IMG/VR virus record: IMGVR_UViG_3300040751_002651
Coordinates: 1 to 29,538 of that record
DNA: 29,538 nucleotides
Reading direction: 5' to 3' (one strand)
Origin: a virus
Shown here: positions 8,915-17,080 of the stretch, piece after piece
Numbering within the stretch: the first letter of the stretch is position 1
Layout of the letters: every line of letters begins with the position of its first letter
Made by a program: the position numbers and the translations under genes
Notes under the pieces: generated by a model
Database searches by the model: none
What the model saw: the letters and a program-made list of their open reading frames with translations, nothing else
What the model was told of the DNA's origin: nothing

Positions 8915-10605
8915 TGGCAGGTAATTCAGGACCTAAAATCGATAGAGAATCATTACTTCTTTCTTTTACCCCAGAGTCTTCTATTTTAAATCCTACCGTA
9001 ACTGACTTATATTCTCCTAAAAAAACTGGTGCAGATAATAAATGGATGATATTAACTACAACTTCTTATCTTTTTGCGGGGTTCGAAGATAATACTGAAA
9101 TTTATGCAAATGGGATATTAAAAGACACTTTAAATAGACAACAAATAAAATCTATTTCTTTATCTGCTAATGATATTATTAGTTCCAATAAGCCTATTTC
9201 ATTTTCTAGATCAGGCGCTGGACAAACTGGGATATGTTATGCTTGGGCTGGTACCCAATTTATACACAGCGTAGATAGATATAATATTAGCTTTTATTTT
9301 GTGGCAACTTCTGTCCCAGCAAATGTTACTGTTAAAGATTCTAGAAATCTTTCTGCTACATATTGGTCTGGAACTGTCGCTACAGATTCTTATACTACAA
9401 TAAATGTCGGGGACACCAATTCTCAATTTATTTTTGAATCCGATCAACCTATAGCAGTTTATACTGGTGAATTATCTAGTTCTGACTGTATGCCAATGTA
9501 TCCTTGTACCACTGAAGTATTTGGTACGGGGTCGAGTGGTTCTCATATTTTAGCAATTGAAGATAATACTACTATAAGTGAATATGCTACTGATGGTTAC
9601 TCTAGGACATTTACATTAAATCGTGGTGCTTTTACATCAGGATATGCAGGTGGATCTCAATTTACTGGAGCATCTGTAAGATTAGTAGCAGATAAACCTA
9701 TTGCTGCAGAGTCTCAAGCTGATGCTGATGGTGGTGAAATGACACCCTATGTGGGCAAAGATGCATTTGGTATTCGATTTGTAATACCTGAAAATGAGAG
9801 AGAATTTGTTAAAATTGTATCAGATCAACCAGCAGTAATTAAAACCTATAGGTCAAATGGCACTCAAATCGGCACATATACTTTAGTTGGATCAAGCTCT
9901 AATCAGGTTTATAACTATAGACTAACTGGTGAATCATCGTACGAAGGAACCTTAATAGTTAGTGATGTTCCAGTATATTGTATATACGAAGGCGCGCTGG
10001 ATGATGAAACTGTATTATTTGCATCTGATACTGAAAACTCGGTAGTGGTAGGATCTATTGCTCCTATTATTTCGCATGGTAATAATAGGTCTAAAATAGC
10101 TTTAAATAAATATAATTTTAAAACTAAAGTAATAGATGATAAAGTAAAAACTGTTTCAGTCAATACTGATATTACTTTTACAGCTGGCAATAGTTCTCCT
10201 TTAACCGCTATAAGCTGGGTGAAAACTGATTCTGTTGGCTCAATTCAATCTATTATTCATACTACCGATTTTACTTTAGAATTAGATGCTACAAATAAAA
10301 TAAAAGTAACCCATAATTCATCATCCCAATCTTTCGGAAGTTCTTTATCTCAAAATGTATGGTATCATGTAGGATATTCGTACAATGGATCTGGCACGGG
10401 TTATATTTATTTAGATGGAAATTTAATAGGTACTTTATCTGTTTCAGGTACTTCAAGCACAGCTAGAAATATTAGTATTGGGACTGATAACAGTTCTTCT
10501 AATTATTTTTCCGGAGAAATAGAAAAAGCTTTAGTATATTCTAAATATTTAACTTCCAATAGGATTAAAAAGAATTATCTTACATTTAATAGAAGATATA
10601 AATAA
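8914..10605 (+). CDS. Adhesin with N-terminal SDxP-repeat domain and C-terminal LamG-like domain
   Basis: This is a 563-residue protein; ATG 8914 overlaps the previous TAA by one base, with AAGG at 8899-8902. Residues ~45-390 carry a repeated beta-strand pattern centred on (S/A)D-x-P: SNKPISF, SDQPIAVYTGE, ADKPIAAESQADADGG, SDQPAVIKTY, SDVPVYCIYEG. This resembles IgGFc-binding-type repeat domains seen in phage and bacterial surface proteins, by resemblance only. Residues ~420-563 are LamG/ConA-like (AISWVKTDS, WYHVGYSYNG, GYIYLDGNLIGTL, GEIEKALVYSKYLTSNRIK) and end in KKNYLTFNRRYK, a relaxed form of the C-terminal motif of the two previous proteins. It is likely a virion adhesin. The last codons (TAT AAA TAA) overlap a late-promoter octamer. 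The gene is AT-rich with many ATA, TTA and AGA codons. Confidence 0.75.
   Translation: MAGNSGPKIDRESLLLSFTPESSILNPTVTDLYSPKKTGADNKWMILTTTSYLFAGFEDNTEIYANGILKDTLNRQQIKSISLSANDIISSNKPISFSRSGAGQTGICYAWAGTQFIHSVDRYNISFYFVATSVPANVTVKDSRNLSATYWSGTVATDSYTTINVGDTNSQFIFESDQPIAVYTGELSSSDCMPMYPCTTEVFGTGSSGSHILAIEDNTTISEYATDGYSRTFTLNRGAFTSGYAGGSQFTGASVRLVADKPIAAESQADADGGEMTPYVGKDAFGIRFVIPENEREFVKIVSDQPAVIKTYRSNGTQIGTYTLVGSSSNQVYNYRLTGESSYEGTLIVSDVPVYCIYEGALDDETVLFASDTENSVVVGSIAPIISHGNNRSKIALNKYNFKTKVIDDKVKTVSVNTDITFTAGNSSPLTAISWVKTDSVGSIQSIIHTTDFTLELDATNKIKVTHNSSSQSFGSSLSQNVWYHVGYSYNGSGTGYIYLDGNLIGTLSVSGTSSTARNISIGTDNSSSNYFSGEIEKALVYSKYLTSNRIKKNYLTFNRRYK
10597..10604 (+). promoter_or_regulatory. T4-type late promoter (TATAAATA)
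   Basis: An exact TATAAATA octamer, the T4 late promoter element read by the gp55 sigma factor family, lies 35 bases before the GTG start of fibre 2. It is embedded in the final Tyr-Lys-stop codons of the preceding adhesin gene. The same octamer precedes four other late genes in this window, which supports function. Confidence 0.7.
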
Positions 10606-10639
10606 TAAGAAATAGAACGCCGAAGGGGAGAGTGGAACC

Positions 10640-13600
10640 GTGGCAAACGATAAAAGATTCGTAGTAAAAAATGGTCTAGAAGCTCAAAATGTAAAATTTG
10701 TAGATTCAGCTCAGACCGGTGATATTACAGTCAGTATGATTGATAGCGATACTTTATCGTTTTCCGGAACTGCTGGCCAGTTATTTTCAATTACAGATTC
10801 ATTAACTGGTACTATATTTTCGGTTAATGATATTTCTGGTATTCCCTCAATTGAAGTTGATGATGATGGTACAGTTCGTTTAGCCGAATTTGCTGGTAAC
10901 GTTCTTATTGGTACTGATAGTGATGATGGTACAAATAAACTTCAAGTTAATGGCACAGTATCAGCAACATTCCTCGGAGATCTTACCGGTAATGTTACAG
11001 GTAATGCCAGCACGGCATCAACATTAGAAACTGCTCGCACAATTTCATTGGGTGGTGTTTTATCAGGTTCTGCATCGTTTGATGGTAGCTCAAACATTAC
11101 TATTACTGCGGCACATACATCTGATCCAACAATTACCCTAACTGGTGCAGTTACTGGCACTGGCACAATGACAAATCTGGGTAACGTAAGCATTACTACA
11201 ACCCATACTGCAGATCCAACCCTTACTCTTGCAGGCGATCTTACAGGTTCTGCCACATTTACTAATCTCGGTAATGCGACATTAACAGCAACTATTGCTG
11301 CTAATTCTGTTGCTCTTGGTACAGATACTACCGGTAACTATGCAGGTTCTGTTGTAGCTGGTAATGCAATTACAGTAAATGGCACAGCAGGTGAAGGCAC
11401 ATTTTTTACCGTAAATCACGCTGATACATCTACTCAAGCAAGTGTGAATAATAGCAACGGAACTGTTATTCAAGATGTTACCTTAGACACTTACGGTCAC
11501 GTTACTGGTTTAACTAGCCTTAATCTTGATAGCAGATATTACACCGAAACTGAAGCAGATAGCAGATTTGTAAATGTTACCGGTGATACGATGACTGGTG
11601 ATCTTACATTAGATAGCGGCCATGATCTTATTGTGGATAGCCAATCTGGGGTAAAAACTTCGGGATCTTGGATAAGAGCTACTACGGGTAGTGGTTATAT
11701 TGATTTAGGCCCAGCTAATACATCTTATGCTCATATTTACACAGATCGACCTGAATTTTATTTTAATAAAAATTTGAGAGTCCTTGGTGATGTCGTATGG
11801 ACAGCAGGTAATGATGGTGCCGGCACTGGTCTGGATGCTGACTTATTAGACGGTCAACACGGTAGCTACTATACAGGTTATACCGATACAGCGATTTCTA
11901 ACTTAATTAACTCTGCGCCCGGTGCTCTTGATACCTTAAACGAACTTGCAGCTGCATTAGGCGATGATCCAAACTTTGCGACAACTGTAACAAATAGTCT
12001 TGCTACAAAAGCTGATAAAACTACAACGATTAGTGCTGGAACAGGTTTAACAGGCGGCGGCGATTTAAGTTCTAATCGTACTATTCAGCACGCGGATACC
12101 TCATCACAAGCGAGTGTAAACAATAGCAACGGTACAGTCATTCAAGACGTAACACTTGATGGATTTGGTCATGTTACCGGATTAGGGAGTGTAAATTTAG
12201 ATAGTCGCTATGTAAATGTTACCGGCGATACTATGAGTGGTGATCTCACTATTAGTAAAGCCGATGCAAAAATAAGATTATATGATAACAGTGGTACTAG
12301 TGGTAATAATCCATTTATTGAATGGGATACTACGGCTAACCAGGGTATAAAAATGGAGTTAAATGTTTATGATGGTGAGTTACCTGAAGCAGGATATGGT
12401 CTTGTTGTTGGTCCATCTACAACAAACGCTCAATGGCCTACAACTGGCGATTTAAGTTTTAGTGTACTAGGGGAGATTTATGCAGGTTCTGAAAGCCTTA
12501 GTACTGTAAATCGGGTATTCCACGACGGCTACCATCCCAATGCGGACAAATGGACAACAGCTCGTACACTGTCATTAACTGGTGCTGTAACAGGTTCTGT
12601 ATCAATTGATGGCTCTGGTAACGTATCTCTTGCTACTACTGCCACATCAGATCCTACCATTACATTAACCGGTGCCGTAACTGGTAGCGGTACCATGACA
12701 AATCTGGGTAACGTAAGTATTACAACAACAGCTACTGCCGATCCAACTCTTACTCTTACAGGTGATGCGACTGGTTCTGCGACATTTACCAATCTCGGTA
12801 ACGCATCACTAGCAGTCACAGTTGATAGAATAGATGGTGTTGCATTTAGAAATACAAATAGTGGCGGCGCTGTAAATGCTGATACTTTAAATGAAGCAGG
12901 TCACACATATTATAATGCCGGCGTAACAAACTTTAGTGGAAACGCAACAGATGGTGCATTATATTCTCAAGTATATAGTTCATCTTGGCAGCATCAAATT
13001 GCCGGTGATTATAGATCAGGAAGAATTGCTGTTAGAGGTAAGAATAACGGTACCTGGCAATCTTGGCAATCTGTATTCTCTGATAATTATCATCCAAATG
13101 CTGATAAGTGGACCACAGCTCGCACACTATCATTAACGGGTGATGTTACTGGATCAACTACTTGGGATGGTTCTGGTAATGCTAGTATAACAGCTACTGT
13201 TGCTAACGATAGCCACAATCACAGTTCTTCTTCAGGCAACTTTACAGTTGGCGGGGATTTAACAGTAAGTGGTGGTCAAGTCGGAGTAAGCACTGCTAGT
13301 ACAAGACACAAGTACTCTCTTTATGGGAATGATGCTAGTTATGCTATAGGTATGCAAAGCGCAATTACCTATGGCGGTCTAAATGATTGGGCTATGACGT
13401 TCCAATTTAATAATGAAGCTGATCGCGGTTTCTGGTGGGGTGATGTATCACATACTACAGCACAAGGTGCTATGGCACTTACTACAGGTGGCCTTTTAAC
13501 AGTTGCTTCAGGTATTCGTGTTGGTTATGGTGAAGCCGATACAACTACGCCATCTGCGGGTCTTCAGGTATCCGGAAATATTTCTGTAACTGGTACAGTC

Positions 13601-15112
13601 GATGGACGTGACGTTTCAGCAGATGGTTCAAAGCTAGACGGTATTGAAGCTGGTGCTACTGCAGACCAAACCATTACCGCAGGTGGTGGTTTAACTGGTG
13701 GTGGTACAGGTAACGTAACTATCAGTCACGCGGACACTAGCGCGCAGGGAAGCGTAAACAATAGCAATGGTACAGTTATTCAAGATATCACTCTTGATAC
13801 CTATGGCCATATTACTTCTCTTGCTAGCGTAAACCTTGACGGTCGTTATTATACCGAAACAGAGGCAGATAGTAGATTCGTAAATGTTACCGGTGATACA
13901 ATGACTGGTGCTCTTACAATGCAAGCACCAATTGTTATTGACCAAAACGGTAATAACGGTAATATTGCATATGAAGTTTCTGGCGGATGTTATATACCGA
14001 GACCTCTCGGTGGTTCATATAAAACTGCTACTTCCTCTATTACCGGTTCTGTAGCAGTTAAACTTCCTACACAATCTTGGAACCAGTCTGATATGCTTTC
14101 ATTCTGGGTTGATATTTTTGATTATGCAGGTAATCCGCAAGGTGAAAGTGTATCCTTACATATTTACGGTTATCAATATAGTACTGGTAACTGGACAAAC
14201 GTAGGTGCTTTGGTTCTTTCAGATAGAACAGACCGTGATTATAACGTTCGATTCGGACACGATGGTACACGCCACATCGTATACATCGGTGAAACAAATA
14301 GCACCTGGTCTTATCCGCAGGTTAATGTCAGGGATTTCCAAGCGGGATATAATGCATCTTATGCAAACTATGATGATGCTTTTGCAGTTACATTTGAAAC
14401 ATCCCACTCTAACATTCAAAATACTGCTTCAAATAACTACCCAGTAGCAAAACAATTTGAAGTAGCACGTAACATTGCACTTTCGGGTGCAGTTACTGGT
14501 AACGCTAACTTTGATGGTTCTGGTAACATTACGATTAGCACAACTGCGACATCAGATCCAACCCTGACTATTAATGGTGATATTAGCGGTAGTGCTACAT
14601 TTACTAACTTAGGTAATGCTACATTAACTGCCAATATTGCAGCAAATGTCGTTGGTGCAAATGAACTTAATGTATCAGGAAATGGTACAGCAGGACAAGT
14701 ACTTAAATCTGATGGTGACGGATCGTTTACTTGGATCGATGCTGGTGGTGGTATTCAGTTTAGTAGAAAAACTTCTAATTATACGGCAGTAGTTAACGAA
14801 GGTATTATTGCTGACACAACTTCAGGGACATGGACATTAACCTTGCCATCTGCACCAGCTACTGGCGATCAGGTAATTGTAGCAGACGGCGGAAGCTGGG
14901 CCGTTACTAATCTTACTATTGGACGTAACGGTAAAACCATCGAAGGCGTAGCAGATAACTATCTTCTTGATGTAACAGGTGCGCAAGTACAGTTTATTTA
15001 CGATGGAACAACGTGGCAGGTATATTCAAATCCAGGTATTGTTCATAGTAACGATAGTCTTACAATATATAACTCTACTGGTACTGCTTTGAAAACTATT
15101 TATAGCGCATAA
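10640..15112 (+). CDS. Second large tail fibre protein (fibre 2, 1490 aa), GTG start
   Basis: GTG 10640 is chosen because a strong AAGGGGAG (10623-10630) lies 9 bases upstream and the protein begins MANDKRFVVKNGL, a typical N-terminus of marine phage fibres. The shaft has the same module types as fibre 1: TARTISL-G--SGSASFDGSSN units, SATFTNLGNATLT units, HADTS-QASVNNSNGTVIQD units, YYTETEADSRFVNVTGDTMTG units, a DGRDVSADGSKLDGIEA module, and one HxH (SHNH) near 13214. A pyocin-knob-like domain lies at about residues 730-815 (NEAGHTYYNAG, GALYSQVYSSSWQHQI, NNGTWQSWQSVF). The C-terminal ~120 residues (FSRKTSNYTAVVNEG to FIYDGTTWQVYS) form a fibre end domain found on many phage fibres. Function: host-binding tail fibre, expressed from its own late promoter at 10597. 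It shares module DNA with fibre 1. Confidence 0.88.
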   Translation: MANDKRFVVKNGLEAQNVKFVDSAQTGDITVSMIDSDTLSFSGTAGQLFSITDSLTGTIFSVNDISGIPSIEVDDDGTVRLAEFAGNVLIGTDSDDGTNKLQVNGTVSATFLGDLTGNVTGNASTASTLETARTISLGGVLSGSASFDGSSNITITAAHTSDPTITLTGAVTGTGTMTNLGNVSITTTHTADPTLTLAGDLTGSATFTNLGNATLTATIAANSVALGTDTTGNYAGSVVAGNAITVNGTAGEGTFFTVNHADTSTQASVNNSNGTVIQDVTLDTYGHVTGLTSLNLDSRYYTETEADSRFVNVTGDTMTGDLTLDSGHDLIVDSQSGVKTSGSWIRATTGSGYIDLGPANTSYAHIYTDRPEFYFNKNLRVLGDVVWTAGNDGAGTGLDADLLDGQHGSYYTGYTDTAISNLINSAPGALDTLNELAAALGDDPNFATTVTNSLATKADKTTTISAGTGLTGGGDLSSNRTIQHADTSSQASVNNSNGTVIQDVTLDGFGHVTGLGSVNLDSRYVNVTGDTMSGDLTISKADAKIRLYDNSGTSGNNPFIEWDTTANQGIKMELNVYDGELPEAGYGLVVGPSTTNAQWPTTGDLSFSVLGEIYAGSESLSTVNRVFHDGYHPNADKWTTARTLSLTGAVTGSVSIDGSGNVSLATTATSDPTITLTGAVTGSGTMTNLGNVSITTTATADPTLTLTGDATGSATFTNLGNASLAVTVDRIDGVAFRNTNSGGAVNADTLNEAGHTYYNAGVTNFSGNATDGALYSQVYSSSWQHQIAGDYRSGRIAVRGKNNGTWQSWQSVFSDNYHPNADKWTTARTLSLTGDVTGSTTWDGSGNASITATVANDSHNHSSSSGNFTVGGDLTVSGGQVGVSTASTRHKYSLYGNDASYAIGMQSAITYGGLNDWAMTFQFNNEADRGFWWGDVSHTTAQGAMALTTGGLLTVASGIRVGYGEADTTTPSAGLQVSGNISVTGTVDGRDVSADGSKLDGIEAGATADQTITAGGGLTGGGTGNVTISHADTSAQGSVNNSNGTVIQDITLDTYGHITSLASVNLDGRYYTETEADSRFVNVTGDTMTGALTMQAPIVIDQNGNNGNIAYEVSGGCYIPRPLGGSYKTATSSITGSVAVKLPTQSWNQSDMLSFWVDIFDYAGNPQGESVSLHIYGYQYSTGNWTNVGALVLSDRTDRDYNVRFGHDGTRHIVYIGETNSTWSYPQVNVRDFQAGYNASYANYDDAFAVTFETSHSNIQNTASNNYPVAKQFEVARNIALSGAVTGNANFDGSGNITISTTATSDPTLTINGDISGSATFTNLGNATLTANIAANVVGANELNVSGNGTAGQVLKSDGDGSFTWIDAGGGIQFSRKTSNYTAVVNEGIIADTTSGTWTLTLPSAPATGDQVIVADGGSWAVTNLTIGRNGKTIEGVADNYLLDVTGAQVQFIYDGTTWQVYSNPGIVHSNDSLTIYNSTGTALKTIYSA
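12521..12600 (+). repeat. Fibre module copy B (partner at 5741-5820)
   Basis: This matches 5741-5820 in fibre 1 at 74 of 80 bases by hand count and encodes the same HDGYHPNADKWTTARTLSLTG segment. It is much closer than the within-gene relatives at 6491 and about 13080, suggesting exchange between the two fibre genes. Confidence 0.8.
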
Positions 15113-15121
15113 GGAATAAAA

Positions 15122-15958
15122 ATGGTACAAAAATTATCAGATAGATTCGGATTAGATGGTGTAATTACCGCAGCAAACCTTGCTAGTAATTTGCCCCCTT
15201 CGGTTATTACTACTAGCAATATTAGTAGTTATGTATCTGCTACACCTCAATCTATTACCCCTACGCTAACCGGCGATTCTTCTTGGACGATCGGTTTTAA
15301 TTATGAATTAACTATTTCTAATTATGCTAGTTATAGTAATGCAGTATTTTTTTGGCAAATGTTAAACAACGCGGGGATAATAGTTGATTCTGGATCACTT
15401 AGTGGAGATGATCTTATTACAATACCTAAAGGTATATTCGATAACTCGCCCCATACTATTAACGTATATGCTATGGAACCAGGAAAATTAACATCTTCTA
15501 AAGCTACTAAGTCTTTAGGAAATGCTGCTTACCCTTCGGTTAGATATATTAGACTTGATAATATCATAGGTGAAACCCCGACTGGCTCAAATGGTGGTGT
15601 CGGGGAATTTAGAGTATATAGTGGGGCTGGACAGAGCGGAACGGATTTAGCGCCTACATCAATTACTGCAAGTTACCAATATTCTGCAACTTATGCTCCT
15701 TCTAGAGCACGAGATGGTAATGTTAATACTATGTGGTGGACATTGGGTAGCTCAGCACCGCAATGGCTACAATATGATTTCGGATCTTCTGTTTCTATAG
15801 GAAGCTTTAGAATTAATCCCTATGGTAATGGTACTAGTTATACTTTTAATGTTGGACGTATTATTGGTAGTAATACAGGATCATTTACCGGTGAAGAAAT
15901 AGTTTTTTATGACGATATATCAACTGTAGGCCTCGGCGGTCCATTAGACTTAGGATAA
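15122..15958 (+). CDS. Discoidin (F5/8 type C)-like adhesin
   Basis: This is a 278-residue protein, ATG 15122 with AAGGA at 15111-15115. Residues 1-~45 are a short linker-like start (MVQKLSDRFGLDGVITAANL). Residues ~46-130 look like a beta-sandwich of Ig type (SWTIGFNYELTISNY, FFWQMLNNAGIIVDSG, HTINVYAMEPG). Residues ~138-262 match the discoidin/F5-8 C pattern: YPSVRYIRLDN, GEFRVYSG, SYQYSATYAPSRARDGN, TMWWT, PQWLQYDFGSSVSIGSFRI. This fold commonly binds glycans or lipids. Placed after a fibre and before its probable chaperone, it is likely a receptor-binding or fibre-associated protein. Its codon use is AT-rich, like the lectin cassette. Binding partner unknown. Confidence 0.78.
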   Translation: MVQKLSDRFGLDGVITAANLASNLPPSVITTSNISSYVSATPQSITPTLTGDSSWTIGFNYELTISNYASYSNAVFFWQMLNNAGIIVDSGSLSGDDLITIPKGIFDNSPHTINVYAMEPGKLTSSKATKSLGNAAYPSVRYIRLDNIIGETPTGSNGGVGEFRVYSGAGQSGTDLAPTSITASYQYSATYAPSRARDGNVNTMWWTLGSSAPQWLQYDFGSSVSIGSFRINPYGNGTSYTFNVGRIIGSNTGSFTGEEIVFYDDISTVGLGGPLDLG

Positions 15959-15962
15959 TAAA

Positions 15963-16292
15963 ATGAACATTTATGAAAATAGTATACTTTTAGAAGAAAG
16001 CCAGCTAGTAAAGGATACTTTAAATCTAGCTTTACAAGGTTTAGATTTTTCTGTAGAAGAAGATCTTACAAAATATTTGTCTATTATTCCTACGGTTAGA
16101 TCTGATGGATTAGACTATATTTCGGCTATTAGAAAAAATAGAGATATTGAATTAACTCTTTCCGATTGGACCCAATTACCAGACACTAATGTTGATAAAA
16201 CCGCTTGGGCAAATTATAGACAAGCATTGCGTGATGTTCCGCAGCAAGAGGGATTTCCTTATAGTATTATTTGGCCAGCTAAACCGGCATAA
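15963..16292 (+). CDS. Tail fibre assembly chaperone (Phage_tail_APC-like)
   Basis: This is a 109-residue protein, ATG 15963 with AGGA at 15952-15955 just before the preceding stop. The C-terminal half carries the hallmark of the phage tail assembly chaperone family (I recall Pfam Phage_tail_APC): LSDWTQLPD at ~67-74, then W-x-x-YRQALRDVP at ~82-93, then GFPYSIIWPAKP at the end. Proteins of this family usually sit directly downstream of the fibre or adhesin they help fold or trimerise. Here the immediate upstream partner is the discoidin-like protein, with fibre 2 before it. The N-terminal 55 residues are less recognisable and may give partner specificity. The stop is followed within two bases by a late promoter for gene 13. 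Confidence 0.82.
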   Translation: MNIYENSILLEESQLVKDTLNLALQGLDFSVEEDLTKYLSIIPTVRSDGLDYISAIRKNRDIELTLSDWTQLPDTNVDKTAWANYRQALRDVPQQEGFPYSIIWPAKPA

Positions 16293-16293
16293 A

Positions 16294-16301
16294 TATAAAT
16301 A
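16294..16301 (+). promoter_or_regulatory. T4-type late promoter (TATAAATA) for gene 13 unit
   Basis: An exact TATAAATA begins two bases after the chaperone stop and ends 20 bases before ATG of gene 13, leaving a very short leader containing AGGAAAA as ribosome binding site. It likely starts the 13-14-15-16-17 transcript. Confidence 0.75.
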
Positions 16302-16321
16302 GCATAAAATAGGAAAATACT

Positions 16322-17077
16322 ATGGCAAATCCATCAACAAGACAAGGTCTAATTGACTACTGCTTAAGAAGATTAGGTGAACCGGTTATCGAAATTAACG
16401 TCGATCCGGATCAGCTAGAAGACCGTGTTGATGAAGCTTTGCAATACTGGCAAGAGTATCATTCGGATGCGACCTATAGAACTTACGTATCGCATCTTGT
16501 AGGTGACAGCGACGTTTCAAGAGAGTACGTGGATCTTAGCGCAGACACACTTTACGTAACAAAAGTCTTTTATATCTCTTCGTCGTTTAATAACTCAGTT
16601 AACTTTTTTGATATTAAATATCAAATGATGTTAAACGACATTACAGACTTACAAAACTTTGCTGGCGATCTTGCCTACTACGAGCAAATGCAACAGTATT
16701 TGTCTATGCTTGATATGAAGCTAAACGGCTATCCCCAAGTTACATATTCACGTCATATGAATCGTCTTTATATCCATGGCGATTTTGCAGATGAAGATGT
16801 AAAAGCTGGCGAATATATCGTGTATGAAGCATATAAAACCATTGACGGTTCTGCACATACGAAAGTGTGGAATGATATGTGGTTAAAAGAATATACCACA
16901 GCGCTAATTAAGCAGCAGTGGGGTTCAAACTTAATTAAGTTCGAAGGAATGCAATTACCTGGTGGCGTAACACTGAATGGTAGACAGATCTACGATGATG
17001 CAGTCAATGATATTCAAAGACTGCAAGAAAAGATCCGTCTGGACTTCGAGATGCCAGCAGACTTCTTCGTAGGATAA
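16322..17077 (+). CDS. 13: Neck protein gp13
   Basis: This is a 251-residue protein whose start MANPSTRQGLIDYCLRRLG is a clear gp13 signature. It is followed by EINVDPDQLEDRVDEALQYW and the helical IDGSAHTKVWNDMWLKEYTTALIKQQWG region typical of the family. T4 gp13 is somewhat longer (about 309 residues). In T4, gp13 with gp14 forms the neck, closing the packaged head and giving the tail docking surface. ATG 16322 has AGGAAA upstream. It is followed after 3 bases by gene 14, keeping T4 order. Cytoplasmic virion assembly component. Confidence 0.93.
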   Translation: MANPSTRQGLIDYCLRRLGEPVIEINVDPDQLEDRVDEALQYWQEYHSDATYRTYVSHLVGDSDVSREYVDLSADTLYVTKVFYISSSFNNSVNFFDIKYQMMLNDITDLQNFAGDLAYYEQMQQYLSMLDMKLNGYPQVTYSRHMNRLYIHGDFADEDVKAGEYIVYEAYKTIDGSAHTKVWNDMWLKEYTTALIKQQWGSNLIKFEGMQLPGGVTLNGRQIYDDAVNDIQRLQEKIRLDFEMPADFFVG

Positions 17078-17080
17078 CAG

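Noticed and set aside
15097-15104. TATAAATA on the minus strand at the end of fibre 2 (another at 20246-20253 in gene 17)
   Set aside because: Both lie inside plus-strand genes with no minus-strand gene downstream; likely chance in AT-rich codons.
16607-16625. Near-perfect inverted repeat TTTGATATT-A-AATATCAAA in gene 13
   Set aside because: It is inside the gp13 coding sequence, AT-rich and with a one-base centre; it is poor as an RNA hairpin, and an operator there would be unexpected.
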